Origin: Paenibacillus graminis
Lineage (GTDB): Bacteria > Bacillota > Bacilli > Paenibacillales > Paenibacillaceae
Direction of reading: 5' to 3'
Length of the DNA: 64,000 bases
NCBI RefSeq assembly: GCF_000758705.1
Contig: NZ_CP009287.1
Location: 5,270,001-5,334,000, forward strand
Of this stretch, positions 8,645 through 17,410 are shown one piece after another; the stretch's first letter is position 1, and each line of letters starts with the position of its first letter. A program made the position numbers and the translations under genes. The notes under the pieces were generated by a model that had not been told where the DNA came from, did not search any database, and saw only the letters and a list, made by a program, of their open reading frames with translations.

Positions 8645-10363
8645 TTATTTAATCATTGGAATGTACACTTTAACTTGGGTACCTACCTGATATGTGCTGG
8701 TAAAATGGAGGCCATACTCCGGACCGTAATTAATTTTAATCCGCTCATCTATGTTTTTTAAAGCAAATACATTTTTAGCTTCTTTCTGATCGGTCATCAT
8801 TTGATGAATTCTGGATTCATCTGTCCCTGTACCATTGTCACTAACCGTAAAGAGAACTCCCTGCGGTACTCTTGTTATACTGACTTCGATATTACCGCCT
8901 TCTACAATCGGCTCCAGTCCATGTACGATTGCATTTTCTACTAAGGGCTGTAGCACCAACTTTGGCATCTTGCAGTCCATAAGTACTTGGTCTACGTTGA
9001 TGTTAAGCTTAATTCTTTTTCCATATTTCCGCTTTTGGATAAACATATAATTTTCCAGAAAAGATATTTCTTGTCGAATAGTGATGAAGGATTCGCCTTT
9101 ATTCAGAACATGTCTGAATATCTCCGCCAGTGCTTCAATTTGCTCACTTACCTCATAATTTTTCTCTTTTAATGCAAGCCAGTGTATCGAATCCAACGTA
9201 TTATATAAAAAATGCGGATTTATTTGAGCTTCCAATGCCTTTAATTCCGCTTCCCTTTGTTTAATTTTCCCAATATAAACGTCATCAATAGTTTCTTTTA
9301 ATTGTGTAACCGTTCTCATGAATCCATTACTGATCTCACCAATCTCATCTTTGGAATCAACTTCAAGTTGGATATTAAAATTCCCGCTTTTCAATTTCAT
9401 CATTTCCCGCCGCAATTTCTGCAGGGGTCTAAGTAAATATTTGTGTTGTACAAAAGAAAATAGCAGCCCAAAAGAAACACACAACAAAATGGTGATCAAC
9501 AATATCAAATTAATGGTACGTCTCAGCATCGAAAATGACGTTTCAGGGATAACTTGAATTAATCTCCAGTTTGTTTCGTTTATTGTATAAAAAAATGCCA
9601 CATTTGCTCTTTCATCAAATAATGTCTTTACAAATCCCTCTTCCTGTGAGAAGCCTTTCTGTATAGGCACTAATTTTTTAAAGTTACTTCCGATTTCACC
9701 TCTATCCGTTGAAGACAGAATTATCCCTTTTGAATCCAGTAAATAAATATGTGCATTGTCATATGATTTAACCCCTTTAAAGAATTGATAAATTTTTTCT
9801 TCGTCAAGGTTGAAACGTTCAATGCCTATCATTTTTCCATATTTATTCAAATCCATAATTCCCCGGTAATATTCAATCTCTCCAGAGCTTGTTACCCAAA
9901 AACCTTTTCCCTTAAGACTCAAAGCACGCTCCATAACTGACGGATCCAGTTCTGACACCTGCATCCCTTTCTCAAAAATAACCTCTTGGGTAGAATATAA
10001 GCTTATAGATTTATAATTTTGTCGAGAACCTAATATTTCATCCAACCAGTTATTGATGTCCCAATAAATTTTGTCATAATCCTTTTTTTTGCTGTATTTA
10101 CCGTTTGCAAAATCCTGAATTAATTGATTAGCCACTATCCGCTTTGATTTGTCATCGGTATCTGTAATAATGGAGTCAAAGTTTTGACGAGTTTGCTTTA
10201 AAGTTTCAAGGACAGTATCATATGTTTTCTTTTCATTTAACTCGGCAAATTGATAATTCAGATAAAATCCCATCAATATCAATGGAAGGAGCACGAATAA
10301 TGCTATACAGAGGTATAATTTTAATTTTAATGATAAGTCTTTAAACTTTATAATACTTATCAA
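8645..10363 (-). CDS. Sensor histidine kinase, YesM type
   Basis: About 572 aa from TTG 10363. Order: N-terminal membrane segment (CIALFVLLPLILMGFYLNYQ), extracellular Cache-like sensor of ~250 residues, second membrane segment (LILLITILLCVSFGLLFSFV), HAMP linker, His-kinase domain with phosphoacceptor motif EAQINPHFLYNTLD, and a C-terminal ATPase with VENAIVHGLEP and SDNGTG. The open frame extends to 10501, but those extra ~46 residues carry no ribosome-binding site and do not look like the family N-terminus; the TTG has GGGGG directly in front of it, which is too close, so the true start remains unresolved. It should phosphorylate the regulator immediately downstream in response to an extracellular ligand, perhaps with help from the binding protein. 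Confidence 0.88.
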   Translation of the reverse strand: MISIIKFKDLSLKLKLYLCIALFVLLPLILMGFYLNYQFAELNEKKTYDTVLETLKQTRQNFDSIITDTDDKSKRIVANQLIQDFANGKYSKKKDYDKIYWDINNWLDEILGSRQNYKSISLYSTQEVIFEKGMQVSELDPSVMERALSLKGKGFWVTSSGEIEYYRGIMDLNKYGKMIGIERFNLDEEKIYQFFKGVKSYDNAHIYLLDSKGIILSSTDRGEIGSNFKKLVPIQKGFSQEEGFVKTLFDERANVAFFYTINETNWRLIQVIPETSFSMLRRTINLILLITILLCVSFGLLFSFVQHKYLLRPLQKLRREMMKLKSGNFNIQLEVDSKDEIGEISNGFMRTVTQLKETIDDVYIGKIKQREAELKALEAQINPHFLYNTLDSIHWLALKEKNYEVSEQIEALAEIFRHVLNKGESFITIRQEISFLENYMFIQKRKYGKRIKLNINVDQVLMDCKMPKLVLQPLVENAIVHGLEPIVEGGNIEVSITRVPQGVLFTVSDNGTGTDESRIHQMMTDQKEAKNVFALKNIDERIKINYGPEYGLHFTSTYQVGTQVKVYIPMIK

Positions 10364-10598
10364 CCCCCAATCTATAAGATATGTAAGATTAACTATACTC
10401 ATCATGCAAATGGAAAACATATAAAAATCTACGATAACTTTAGGTTTAACAATTAGCATTGTAATAATTAAGATAACTCCACAGCTAGAAAACTGGTTCA
10501 AATTCTATTATATAAGTTAGAATAAATAAAGCATAATTTAAGCCTAATTGTTTCTCTCTACGGTTGTAAAACCTTATTATTATCAGCTAAATAAAAGG

Positions 10599-10676
10599 AT
10601 GAACATTAAAGTAGACCTTCAACCTGGTGCTGGTATCATCTTCTCAGTTGCTTACCAGTTCAACAGAATACTGTAA
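10599..10676 (+). pseudogene. Possible 3' stub of a lost gene
   Basis: Reads MNIKVDLQPGAGIIFS then VAYQFNRIL and stop; it is followed within 7 bases by a terminator-like hairpin. The composition looks like a real protein C-terminus rather than random sequence. The parent gene is not recognised; it may be the end of a deleted carbohydrate-active enzyme. Confidence 0.3.
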
Positions 10677-10682
10677 CTAACT

Positions 10683-10710
10683 GACAGGCTATATTCTAGG
10701 CTGTCTTTTT
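10683..10710 (+). terminator. Terminator-like hairpin after the 3' stub
   Basis: GACAG at 10683 pairs with CTGTC at 10701 and CTA with TAG inside, with one G-G mismatch; followed by five T. Confidence 0.5.
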
Positions 10711-10833
10711 GGATTTAACAATTCTTTGGTATGAGTGAGTCAAAACACAATCAAATCTAAATATATTTTTTGTTTAAATGACTATCCTTATCTTATCTGG
10801 TTATTCTTATGATAAATAAATCTAGTAAAATGA

Positions 10834-10867
10834 ATGAAAAACTAAAGTTATTGTTGTTTTTTCTATA
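10834..10867 (+). promoter_or_regulatory. Shared 34-bp operator, copy 3 (surface esterase gene)
   Basis: On the plus strand, towards the gene: GAAAAACTAAAGT, then TTGTTGTTTT, matching copies 1 and 2 in the same orientation relative to their genes. The distal half-site is less conserved. The -10 box begins 40 bases after CTAAAG, against 42 in copy 1. An additional inverted half-site (ATCTAGTAAAA) lies just upstream at about 10820. Confidence 0.55.
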
Positions 10868-10929
10868 GAATAAAAAAGTTAGAAAAATATAATTAAAGCG
10901 CATACATCCCAACTAATAGGAGGAGTTAA

Positions 10930-13900
10930 ATGAGAGTCTTCCGCAAATCAGACATCACAGCGGCCTTTGACTTGCGAGCGAAGCTGAAGCTAATCGGGAA
11001 ATTGACCTTAGCCGTTACTTTGCTAACCACGCTGCTCGCGTCTGGCTTGAGCGCTTCTGCAGAAACATCTTTACCGCCGTCGTGCGAACCAAAAGTGCCC
11101 GGCGGTCCGGTGAGGATTACTTCGGAGTGCATTGACCCGCTGTACAACAATCCGGTAATCGACAGCGTGATGGATTTAACTATTCCGGTGCCAGTGCATA
11201 AGGTATCGGGCCACTTCGAAGGCACGACGAAGAAATTCAATTTCTATTTTCCGCCGAAGGATCAATGGCAGGGCCGCTTCTTTCATCAAGTATATCCCCT
11301 TATTACAGAAGAGGCAGAAGAAAATATTATTAGCTACGGTGCAGATAGTGGGGCTTACACGGTACAAACAAACGGAGGCAGCGGATACCGTGTGGAAGCA
11401 GCAGCTGCCAAATTCTCTAAAATTGTTGCCGCACAGTACTATGGTTTGACTTCGTCGGATCGAATCTATGGGTACATTTGGGGAGGTAGCGGTGGTTCTT
11501 TCATGACTATCAGCGCAATTGAGAACGCTTCCGGAGTATGGGACGGCGCCGTACCTTTTATCCCAAGTACCCCTACCTCCCTCCCAAACAACTTCTTAAT
11601 TCGAGGCTTTGCGCGTTTTGTGCTCACTGACAAAGCTTTGCAGATTGCGGATGCAGTGAGCCCGGGCGGTAGCGGCGACCCTTATGCCAGTCTCAATGAA
11701 GTCGAGAAGTCTGTTCTGCAAGAGGTGACAAAGCTCGGCGTGCCTCTCCGCGGCTGGATGGACAACAAATATATCCTCGGCCTGAATGATCCTAACGCCT
11801 TTCTCGGCTATCAAAACATGGTCAAAGCTTTCGATCCGACCTATGCAGATGATTTCTGGAGTAAACCGGGCTATCTCGGTACAGAACAATCTGGTCTCGG
11901 TAACCTGTTCCGCGCAGCTAGAATCAATCAGACAGTTACAATAAACGCGGTGACCCGAAACTCAGAAGATATTCCTACAAGCTTGACAGTGGATCAAGCT
12001 CCGGCAAATCTAAAATATCCAAATCCAGAGTTTACACTCTATTCCTCCACCGGCTTGAAAATCGGAGCTTTGAATGGTTCATTGGACCCGCTTACAAAGG
12101 TATTCACACTAGCTGACGGCAATCAGGACAGTGTGTTGAACGCCATTTCCAATGCTACTCAGCTGCAAATTGATAATAAATGGTCCTTGGCGCTGCTCTC
12201 GTATCATCGTCACCAGGTTCCAAAGCAACAGGACTTTACGGCATGGGATCAATTCCGGGCAGCCGATGGTACGCCTATCTACCCTCAGCGCTCTATAGAA
12301 GTTGGTCCAACCATTGCCAGCAGCGTTACCGGCGGTGGCACCTACACCGGCGCAATCAACGGCAAGGTCATCTTGGTTACCAATCTACTGGATGTTGACG
12401 CCTACCCATGGGACGGGGACTGGTATAGAAAGCGGGTACAGGCATCCCTGGGCCCGGGCTATATCGATAACTTCCGCATCTGGTACAACGACTACGCGGA
12501 TCATGTCGGACCGCATAATTCGTTTCTTATAGACTATATGGGTATACTTGAACAGGCACTTCGAGATGTAAGTGCATGGGTAGAGTATGGTGTGACACCT
12601 CCAAATTCGACGAACTACGAGGTAGTCGATAATCAAGTTCATATACCGGAGAATGCAGCATTGCGCCAAGGCATACAACCTGTTATTGACCTTACGGTAA
12701 ATGGCGCTTTGAAGACACAGATTTCCATTGGTCAGCATGTTGACTTCACGGCAAATGTTAATCTCCCCCCAATATCCGGTGAGATTGTTTCTGCTGAATG
12801 GGACTTGGAGGGCAATGGCAACTTTACTGCACTACCTGGAGACAGTCCTGCGGTAAATGTTATCTCCTCGACTTACACATACTCAACCACATTCACATAT
12901 TCTAAGCCTGGAATATACTTTCCAGCATTGAGAGTAACCACACAACGCGAAGGCAATAAAGATACAGTCTTCGCAAGGATTCAGAACCTTGGCAGAGCCC
13001 GTGTGGTGGTACAGGATTTGGAAAATAATGAAGGAACGAGTCCTGTGGTAGTAACTCAGCCGCCTCAAAATAACGAGCCAAAAATAACAAAGCTTAACGC
13101 CTCAGGGTACGCCACAATGACCGTCGATATTGAGACTTTTAACAAAGCACACATGGCTCCCGATTATGTTTCTATAAATTTCCCAATTGTAGATGAGGCT
13201 GGCGGTTATGAGATTACGTTTCCCTCAAACGTCTTGAAGGGAAAGAAGACGTTTGAGATTACGACCGAACTAGGGACGATTAAACTCCCCTCTGCAATGT
13301 TCTCTGCAACGGAGCTACAGGGAACTAACAACGTGACTCTGACTCTTAGAAAGGCTACTACCGATGATCTGAATCAATCAGTATTGTCAAGTGTCGGTGA
13401 TAGGCCAATTTTAGAAGTAACGCTTAAACTTGATGATGTTGCAAAGCCTTGGAACAATCCCAATGCACCAGTAACCTTGTTCATTCCTTATAAGCCTAAG
13501 GCCTTTGAGTTAGACGCTTCTGAGCATATAGTTGTATGGTCCATTGACAATAACGGTGCGGCCGTTACAGTTCCGACAGGAAGGTATGATGCAGGACGGG
13601 GTGGTATCCAGTTCAAGACAACACACTTCAGCAAGTTCACAATGTCTTTTGTAACAAAGACTTTCAGCGATATCGAAAAGCAAACGTGGGCAAAACAAGC
13701 AATTGAAGTTTTGTCTTCCAAAGGCATCATCAGTGGTACTTCAGCTTCCACATTTACCCCGGAAGCAGGGATCAAACGTGCAGATTTCATATTTATGCTT
13801 GTGAATGCACTCGGTTTCTCTGCAAAAACAGTTGATAACTTCGCCGATGTGAGTCCTAATGTTTATTACGCAGATTCATTAGCAGTCGCTAAAAAACTGG

Positions 13901-14208
13901 GAATTGCGCAAGGTTTTGGAGGAAACCGCTTTAACCCGGAAGCTCTTATTGCAAGACAGGATATGATGGTAATAATCGACAAGGCAATGTCGATAGCAGA
14001 TATGAACATCGCTAAAGGGTCGGCAGCAGATCTGAATACGTTCTCAGATAGGGCATCTATTGCCCCCTACGCGAAGTCAAGCATTGCAACATTATATAAG
14101 AACAGTATCATGACTGGTAACAGTGGTAAAGTTAATCCTTCATTACCTGCAACAAGAGCTGAAGCCGCTGTTCTTATTTATCGCGTCTACAACATTAATA
14201 GCAACTGA
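10930..14208 (+). CDS. Secreted SLH-anchored alpha/beta-hydrolase, tannase/feruloyl-esterase-like
   Basis: 1092 aa. A signal peptide ends near residue 44 (LLASGLSASA). The N-terminal ~600 residues look like a tannase-type alpha/beta-hydrolase: nucleophile elbow GGSGG with Ser at about 187, an aspartate region LLDVDAYPWDGDW and a histidine in DYADHVGP followed by WVEYGVTPP. A PKD-like segment (EWDLEGNGNF) follows, then a beta-rich region, then three SLH repeats in the last ~180 residues (FSDIEKQTWAKQAI; FADVSPNVYYADSL; FSDRASIAPYAKSS) that would tether it to the cell wall. It probably removes ester-linked groups such as feruloyl or galloyl from plant material outside the cell. AGGAGG precedes ATG. 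The family assignment is tentative because the elbow is GGSGG rather than the usual GCSTGG. Confidence 0.7.
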   Translation: MRVFRKSDITAAFDLRAKLKLIGKLTLAVTLLTTLLASGLSASAETSLPPSCEPKVPGGPVRITSECIDPLYNNPVIDSVMDLTIPVPVHKVSGHFEGTTKKFNFYFPPKDQWQGRFFHQVYPLITEEAEENIISYGADSGAYTVQTNGGSGYRVEAAAAKFSKIVAAQYYGLTSSDRIYGYIWGGSGGSFMTISAIENASGVWDGAVPFIPSTPTSLPNNFLIRGFARFVLTDKALQIADAVSPGGSGDPYASLNEVEKSVLQEVTKLGVPLRGWMDNKYILGLNDPNAFLGYQNMVKAFDPTYADDFWSKPGYLGTEQSGLGNLFRAARINQTVTINAVTRNSEDIPTSLTVDQAPANLKYPNPEFTLYSSTGLKIGALNGSLDPLTKVFTLADGNQDSVLNAISNATQLQIDNKWSLALLSYHRHQVPKQQDFTAWDQFRAADGTPIYPQRSIEVGPTIASSVTGGGTYTGAINGKVILVTNLLDVDAYPWDGDWYRKRVQASLGPGYIDNFRIWYNDYADHVGPHNSFLIDYMGILEQALRDVSAWVEYGVTPPNSTNYEVVDNQVHIPENAALRQGIQPVIDLTVNGALKTQISIGQHVDFTANVNLPPISGEIVSAEWDLEGNGNFTALPGDSPAVNVISSTYTYSTTFTYSKPGIYFPALRVTTQREGNKDTVFARIQNLGRARVVVQDLENNEGTSPVVVTQPPQNNEPKITKLNASGYATMTVDIETFNKAHMAPDYVSINFPIVDEAGGYEITFPSNVLKGKKTFEITTELGTIKLPSAMFSATELQGTNNVTLTLRKATTDDLNQSVLSSVGDRPILEVTLKLDDVAKPWNNPNAPVTLFIPYKPKAFELDASEHIVVWSIDNNGAAVTVPTGRYDAGRGGIQFKTTHFSKFTMSFVTKTFSDIEKQTWAKQAIEVLSSKGIISGTSASTFTPEAGIKRADFIFMLVNALGFSAKTVDNFADVSPNVYYADSLAVAKKLGIAQGFGGNRFNPEALIARQDMMVIIDKAMSIADMNIAKGSAADLNTFSDRASIAPYAKSSIATLYKNSIMTGNSGKVNPSLPATRAEAAVLIYRVYNINSN

Positions 14209-14231
14209 TTGAAACTTTTCCAGATCACATT

Positions 14232-14263
14232 AAGCTGTCGAGTTCTTCTCGATAGCTTTTTTT
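14232..14263 (+). terminator. Terminator of the surface esterase gene
   Basis: AAGCTGTCGAG and CTCGATAGCTT form an 11-base stem with one G-T pair, followed by a run of T. Confidence 0.85.
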
Positions 14264-14331
14264 AGCAGTAAGCAATGTGCGAGCCTCTTTAAATTGTTCC
14301 ATACGCTTGTGTTAAAAATGAAAATAAAATT

Positions 14332-14353
14332 GTCCGCCGGTTTTCCGGCGGAC
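14332..14353 (-). terminator. Terminator of the GH3 gene
   Basis: Perfect 9-base stem GTCCGCCGG / CCGGCGGAC with a TTTT loop, 17 bases past the GH3 stop codon; AT-rich downstream on the minus strand (AATTTTATTTTC). Confidence 0.8.
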
Positions 14354-14369
14354 TTTCTTCTATTAGATC

Positions 14370-16778
14370 CTACTTCGCATAGAATTGTCTGTTCTTCCCG
14401 TCAATATAAAGATCCGATGTAACTCTAAAGCTATCAGTTAATTTGATATCATTAGATGAACTGCCAATAAGTACATCTATATCGCCAGCCTCAATTTTCC
14501 ACTGCATATTCCGGTCTAGCAAGGCCGTCAGACTCGGCTCAATTTGGAATGACACTGTTTGTTTTTCGCCGGGCATTAACTCAACACGCTTAAATCCACC
14601 TAATTCCATGACAGGTCTGGTCATACTGGCATATCGGTCTTTTAAATAAAGCTGTACAATCTCTGTACCCTGCATTTCACCTATATTTTCAATATCAACA
14701 GTAATTGTGACGAATTGATCTGGTTCGATCTCGGTCTTGCTAAGTTTTAAATTGAAATACTTGAAACTGGTATAAGAAAGCCCATGTCCAAAGTAATATC
14801 TTGGTGAATGGGGCATATCCACGTAATCCGCAAAGCCTATGCTTCCTCCCTGATGGTAGCTGGAGCCATTCGGATGGTTGTAATAAATCGGAATTTGACC
14901 GGAAGTACGCGCTACAGAAACTGGAAGTTTTCCGCTTGGATTATAGTTACCCAGCAGCACATCAGTAATAGCCTCAGCTCCTTTTTCAGCCGGATTCCAT
15001 GCTTCCAGAATTGCATTCGCATACTTATCCGCTGCATCGCTGGAAATGGGACGGCCATTGAAATGTACGGCCACTACAGGTTTGTTCAACTCTGAAATTT
15101 TTTCAATGAATTGTTCCTGACAAAAAGGCAGATTAATATCTGTGCTATCGATGCCTTCTCCCATAGAGGCAATGGAGCTCGTACCATTTTTGCCGCCCAA
15201 GGTAAGAATAACCAAATCTGCCTTTCTTGCTATCTCTAAAGCTTCTTCATGGTCGGAACTATCATTTCCTGCAATCGGATAACCATATGCATAAGTAATC
15301 CCAACATACGGCAAGCTTTCCTTTAAGTGCTCTAACAGGTTCTTGATACCTGGCTTTTGTTTTTGTAATAATGTTGTAAAAGATGGGTCATCACTTATTT
15401 CTATTTGTGTTCCAGGGATTGTTTTCATAACAGTTTTCTTTTCATCGGCTTTTGTTTCAAGACCAGCCATCGTTGAAATAACGGCCAACAGACCTTCGGC
15501 CATACTAAAGTGAGTATAGCCTCCGAAGAAAATACGTGCATCAGAAGCGTGGCAGCCAATTACAGCAATACTTTTTATATCTTTTTGAATAGGCAAAATG
15601 CCATCATTTTTCAGCAGCACTAAAGACTCTTTTGCAACCTGCAGTGTAACCGCCTTATCTTCGGAACAATGAAAGGCTTTTGTCAATTCCTCACCGCTCA
15701 GAGCATAAGGGTCCTCGAAAAGTCCCATTCTAAATTTGGCAGTCAAGATACGTTTTACAGCATTATCCAGTATTTTTATATCTGCTTTTCCTGTTTTAAA
15801 CCACTCCGCCAATTCGTTGTTAAAACATTTCTGAAAATGCAGCTCCATTTCCAGACCGGCGCTCATTGCCCGCAGCCCTGCTTCTGTATAACTTTCGCTT
15901 GTTTTGTGCACTTCATGAATATTCATAATCGCACAATAATCCGATACAGCTACTCCATCAAAACCCATTTCGTCTCGCAACAAGCCCGTCAAAATATCTG
16001 GTGATGCAGACACAGGTTCCCCATTAATAGAAGAATAACAAGGCATGATTCCCCGCAGTTCGGCTTCTGAAATAGCAGCCTGGAAGGGCTTTCCATAGAT
16101 TTCTTGTATCAATCTCGGCGGAACATCGCAATGGGTTCCATGGATCCCTCCATCCGAACCATGGAAGCCCAGAAAGTGCTTAGCAACACATTCGGATTTC
16201 AGATTACCCGTTTTGTCTGATTGAATTCCTTGTGTATAAGCAACTCCCATGGCAGATGTCAATGCCGGATCTTCACCATATGTCTCCCCTTGTCTTCCCA
16301 TACGGGAATCCCTGGAGATATCCAATACCGGCGCAAAGACGTGAGAGATGCCAAGAGCACGTTCTTGTCTGCCCACAATTTTTCCAATCTCTCTCTCCAA
16401 TTCTGGATCCCATGATGCTCCTCTCCCAATTCCTGAAGGAAAACTTACTGCCCCTTTCACATATGCCCCACAAAGACCTTCCATATGAAAAATCGCCGGA
16501 ATGTGATGTTTACTCAGTGTCATAACTTTTTCCTGTATTTCACGCTGAAATCTAGCAGCGTCTTCAAGACTGTCCAACGCCCTCATCTCAAGCACGCTGA
16601 CCTGCCCCACTCCATGATTATAATTATTTTCTAATTCCTCATATTCCGATAATTTCCTTGGAAAGTAGCATATAGTTTGAGCCATTTTTTCATCTATATC
16701 CATACGTTTCAGAAGATCATTTGTTCTTTCCTCCACTGATAGTTCAGGATTTTGATAAGGATATTGATATGTTGTCAT
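14370..16778 (-). CDS. GH3 beta-glycosidase (beta-xylosidase/beta-glucosidase type)
   Basis: 802 aa, full length for a GH3 enzyme with C-terminal Fn3-like domain. Substrate-binding motif KHFLGFHGSDGG and the nucleophile region GFDGVAVSDYCAIMNI (aspartate in VSDY) are intact. The alpha/beta sandwich domain holds LLKNDGILPI and the last ~120 residues the Fn3-like module (VDIENIGEMQGTEIVQLYLK). No signal peptide, so it is probably cytoplasmic and finishes hydrolysis of oligosaccharides. AAAGGAAG precedes ATG 16778. A decayed GH78 gene lies just upstream, and the promoter plus operator at 17241-17302 probably drives both. Confidence 0.9.
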   Translation of the reverse strand: MTTYQYPYQNPELSVEERTNDLLKRMDIDEKMAQTICYFPRKLSEYEELENNYNHGVGQVSVLEMRALDSLEDAARFQREIQEKVMTLSKHHIPAIFHMEGLCGAYVKGAVSFPSGIGRGASWDPELEREIGKIVGRQERALGISHVFAPVLDISRDSRMGRQGETYGEDPALTSAMGVAYTQGIQSDKTGNLKSECVAKHFLGFHGSDGGIHGTHCDVPPRLIQEIYGKPFQAAISEAELRGIMPCYSSINGEPVSASPDILTGLLRDEMGFDGVAVSDYCAIMNIHEVHKTSESYTEAGLRAMSAGLEMELHFQKCFNNELAEWFKTGKADIKILDNAVKRILTAKFRMGLFEDPYALSGEELTKAFHCSEDKAVTLQVAKESLVLLKNDGILPIQKDIKSIAVIGCHASDARIFFGGYTHFSMAEGLLAVISTMAGLETKADEKKTVMKTIPGTQIEISDDPSFTTLLQKQKPGIKNLLEHLKESLPYVGITYAYGYPIAGNDSSDHEEALEIARKADLVILTLGGKNGTSSIASMGEGIDSTDINLPFCQEQFIEKISELNKPVVAVHFNGRPISSDAADKYANAILEAWNPAEKGAEAITDVLLGNYNPSGKLPVSVARTSGQIPIYYNHPNGSSYHQGGSIGFADYVDMPHSPRYYFGHGLSYTSFKYFNLKLSKTEIEPDQFVTITVDIENIGEMQGTEIVQLYLKDRYASMTRPVMELGGFKRVELMPGEKQTVSFQIEPSLTALLDRNMQWKIEAGDIDVLIGSSSNDIKLTDSFRVTSDLYIDGKNRQFYAK

Positions 16779-16813
16779 TTAGTTATCTTCCTTTCACTGA
16801 ACAACTTAGATTT

Positions 16814-17139
16814 TCAATTTTCGTGAACTATCACCAGCCCATCGGCTTCCATTACTTCAATTCTGTACGAACAAGGGGCTTCAGTACGTAAAAACAATGT
16901 GTTGCCTTCCAGCCACCAGGCTAACCGCTATGATGTACCCTCGGGTGTAGGAACCACACTCCCTCGCAACGTATCGGTCGGATACGGATGGAGCGATGAG
17001 CATGATCTACTTGTTCGATGCCCAGCAGATCTTTATACAACCATTGAATTACGTGGGAAGCAAAACCGTGATTCGTTCTAGCACTTGGATCTATGTGCTC
17101 CCAACGGGCATACAGGTAAAGCTTTTTAAAATATTCCAA
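16814..17139 (-). pseudogene. Decayed C-terminal remnant of a GH78-like rhamnosidase
   Basis: One frame reads ARTNHGFASHVIQWLYKDLL then GIEQVDHAHRSIRIRP, typical of the last part of GH78 catalytic domains. A frameshift near 17000 is needed to continue into LRGSVVPTPEGTS, an in-frame stop, and then WWLEGNTLFLRTEAPC to a stop at 16814, the usual C-terminal beta-sandwich. The N-terminal ~85% of a GH78 protein is missing. Non-functional relic in the GH3 promoter-to-gene leader. Confidence 0.7.
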
Positions 17140-17240
17140 CTGAAAATCACAATCTTTCTCTCTAAACCCAAGACGAGCTATTTACGAGAAAATAAAAATA
17201 CGGACTAAATTTCGGAAGAATATTGCGCTTCACTATAAAA

Positions 17241-17246
17241 AGTATA
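17241..17246 (-). promoter_or_regulatory. -10 box upstream of the GH78 remnant/GH3 unit
   Basis: TATACT on the minus strand, exactly 22 bases after the end of the shared operator, the same spacing as at the transporter promoter. Confidence 0.55.
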
Positions 17247-17268
17247 CAAAGATGTGTCTCATGTATGA

Positions 17269-17302
17269 ATCTAGTAAAACAACAAAAACTTTAGTTTTTC
17301 TT
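17269..17302 (-). promoter_or_regulatory. Shared 34-bp operator, copy 2 (GH78 remnant/GH3 unit)
   Basis: Minus strand AAGAAAAACTAAAG, TTTTTGTTGTTTT, ACTAGAT; differs from copy 1 at two positions. ACTA cores 20 bases apart in direct orientation. Confidence 0.65.
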
Positions 17303-17324
17303 TAAAAGCGCAGATATAAATAAA

Positions 17325-17345
17325 GTCCATGAATATGACATGGAC
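17325..17345 (-). terminator. Terminator of the araA gene
   Basis: Perfect stem GTCCATG / CATGGAC with a 7-base loop; on the minus strand it is followed by TTTATTTATAT, about 65 bases after the araA stop. Confidence 0.7.
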
Positions 17346-17410
17346 CTAATTATTTACAAGTAGTAAGAATTCTAGAAACCCTTATTTATCATTAAAGCTC
17401 AACGTTACAC

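Larger units (their letters stand above)
10502..10929. other. Intergenic region between divergent yesM-like and esterase genes
   Basis: Holds a 25-codon stub and hairpin (listed separately), then an AT-rich stretch with the third copy of the shared operator, a TATAAT box at 10888-10893, a cre-like sequence at 10893-10906 and AGGAGG before ATG 10930. No other gene seen. Confidence 0.6.

Noticed and set aside
10364..10501. N-terminal extension of the sensor kinase
   Set aside because: The frame is open but has no ribosome-binding site and does not resemble YesM N-termini.
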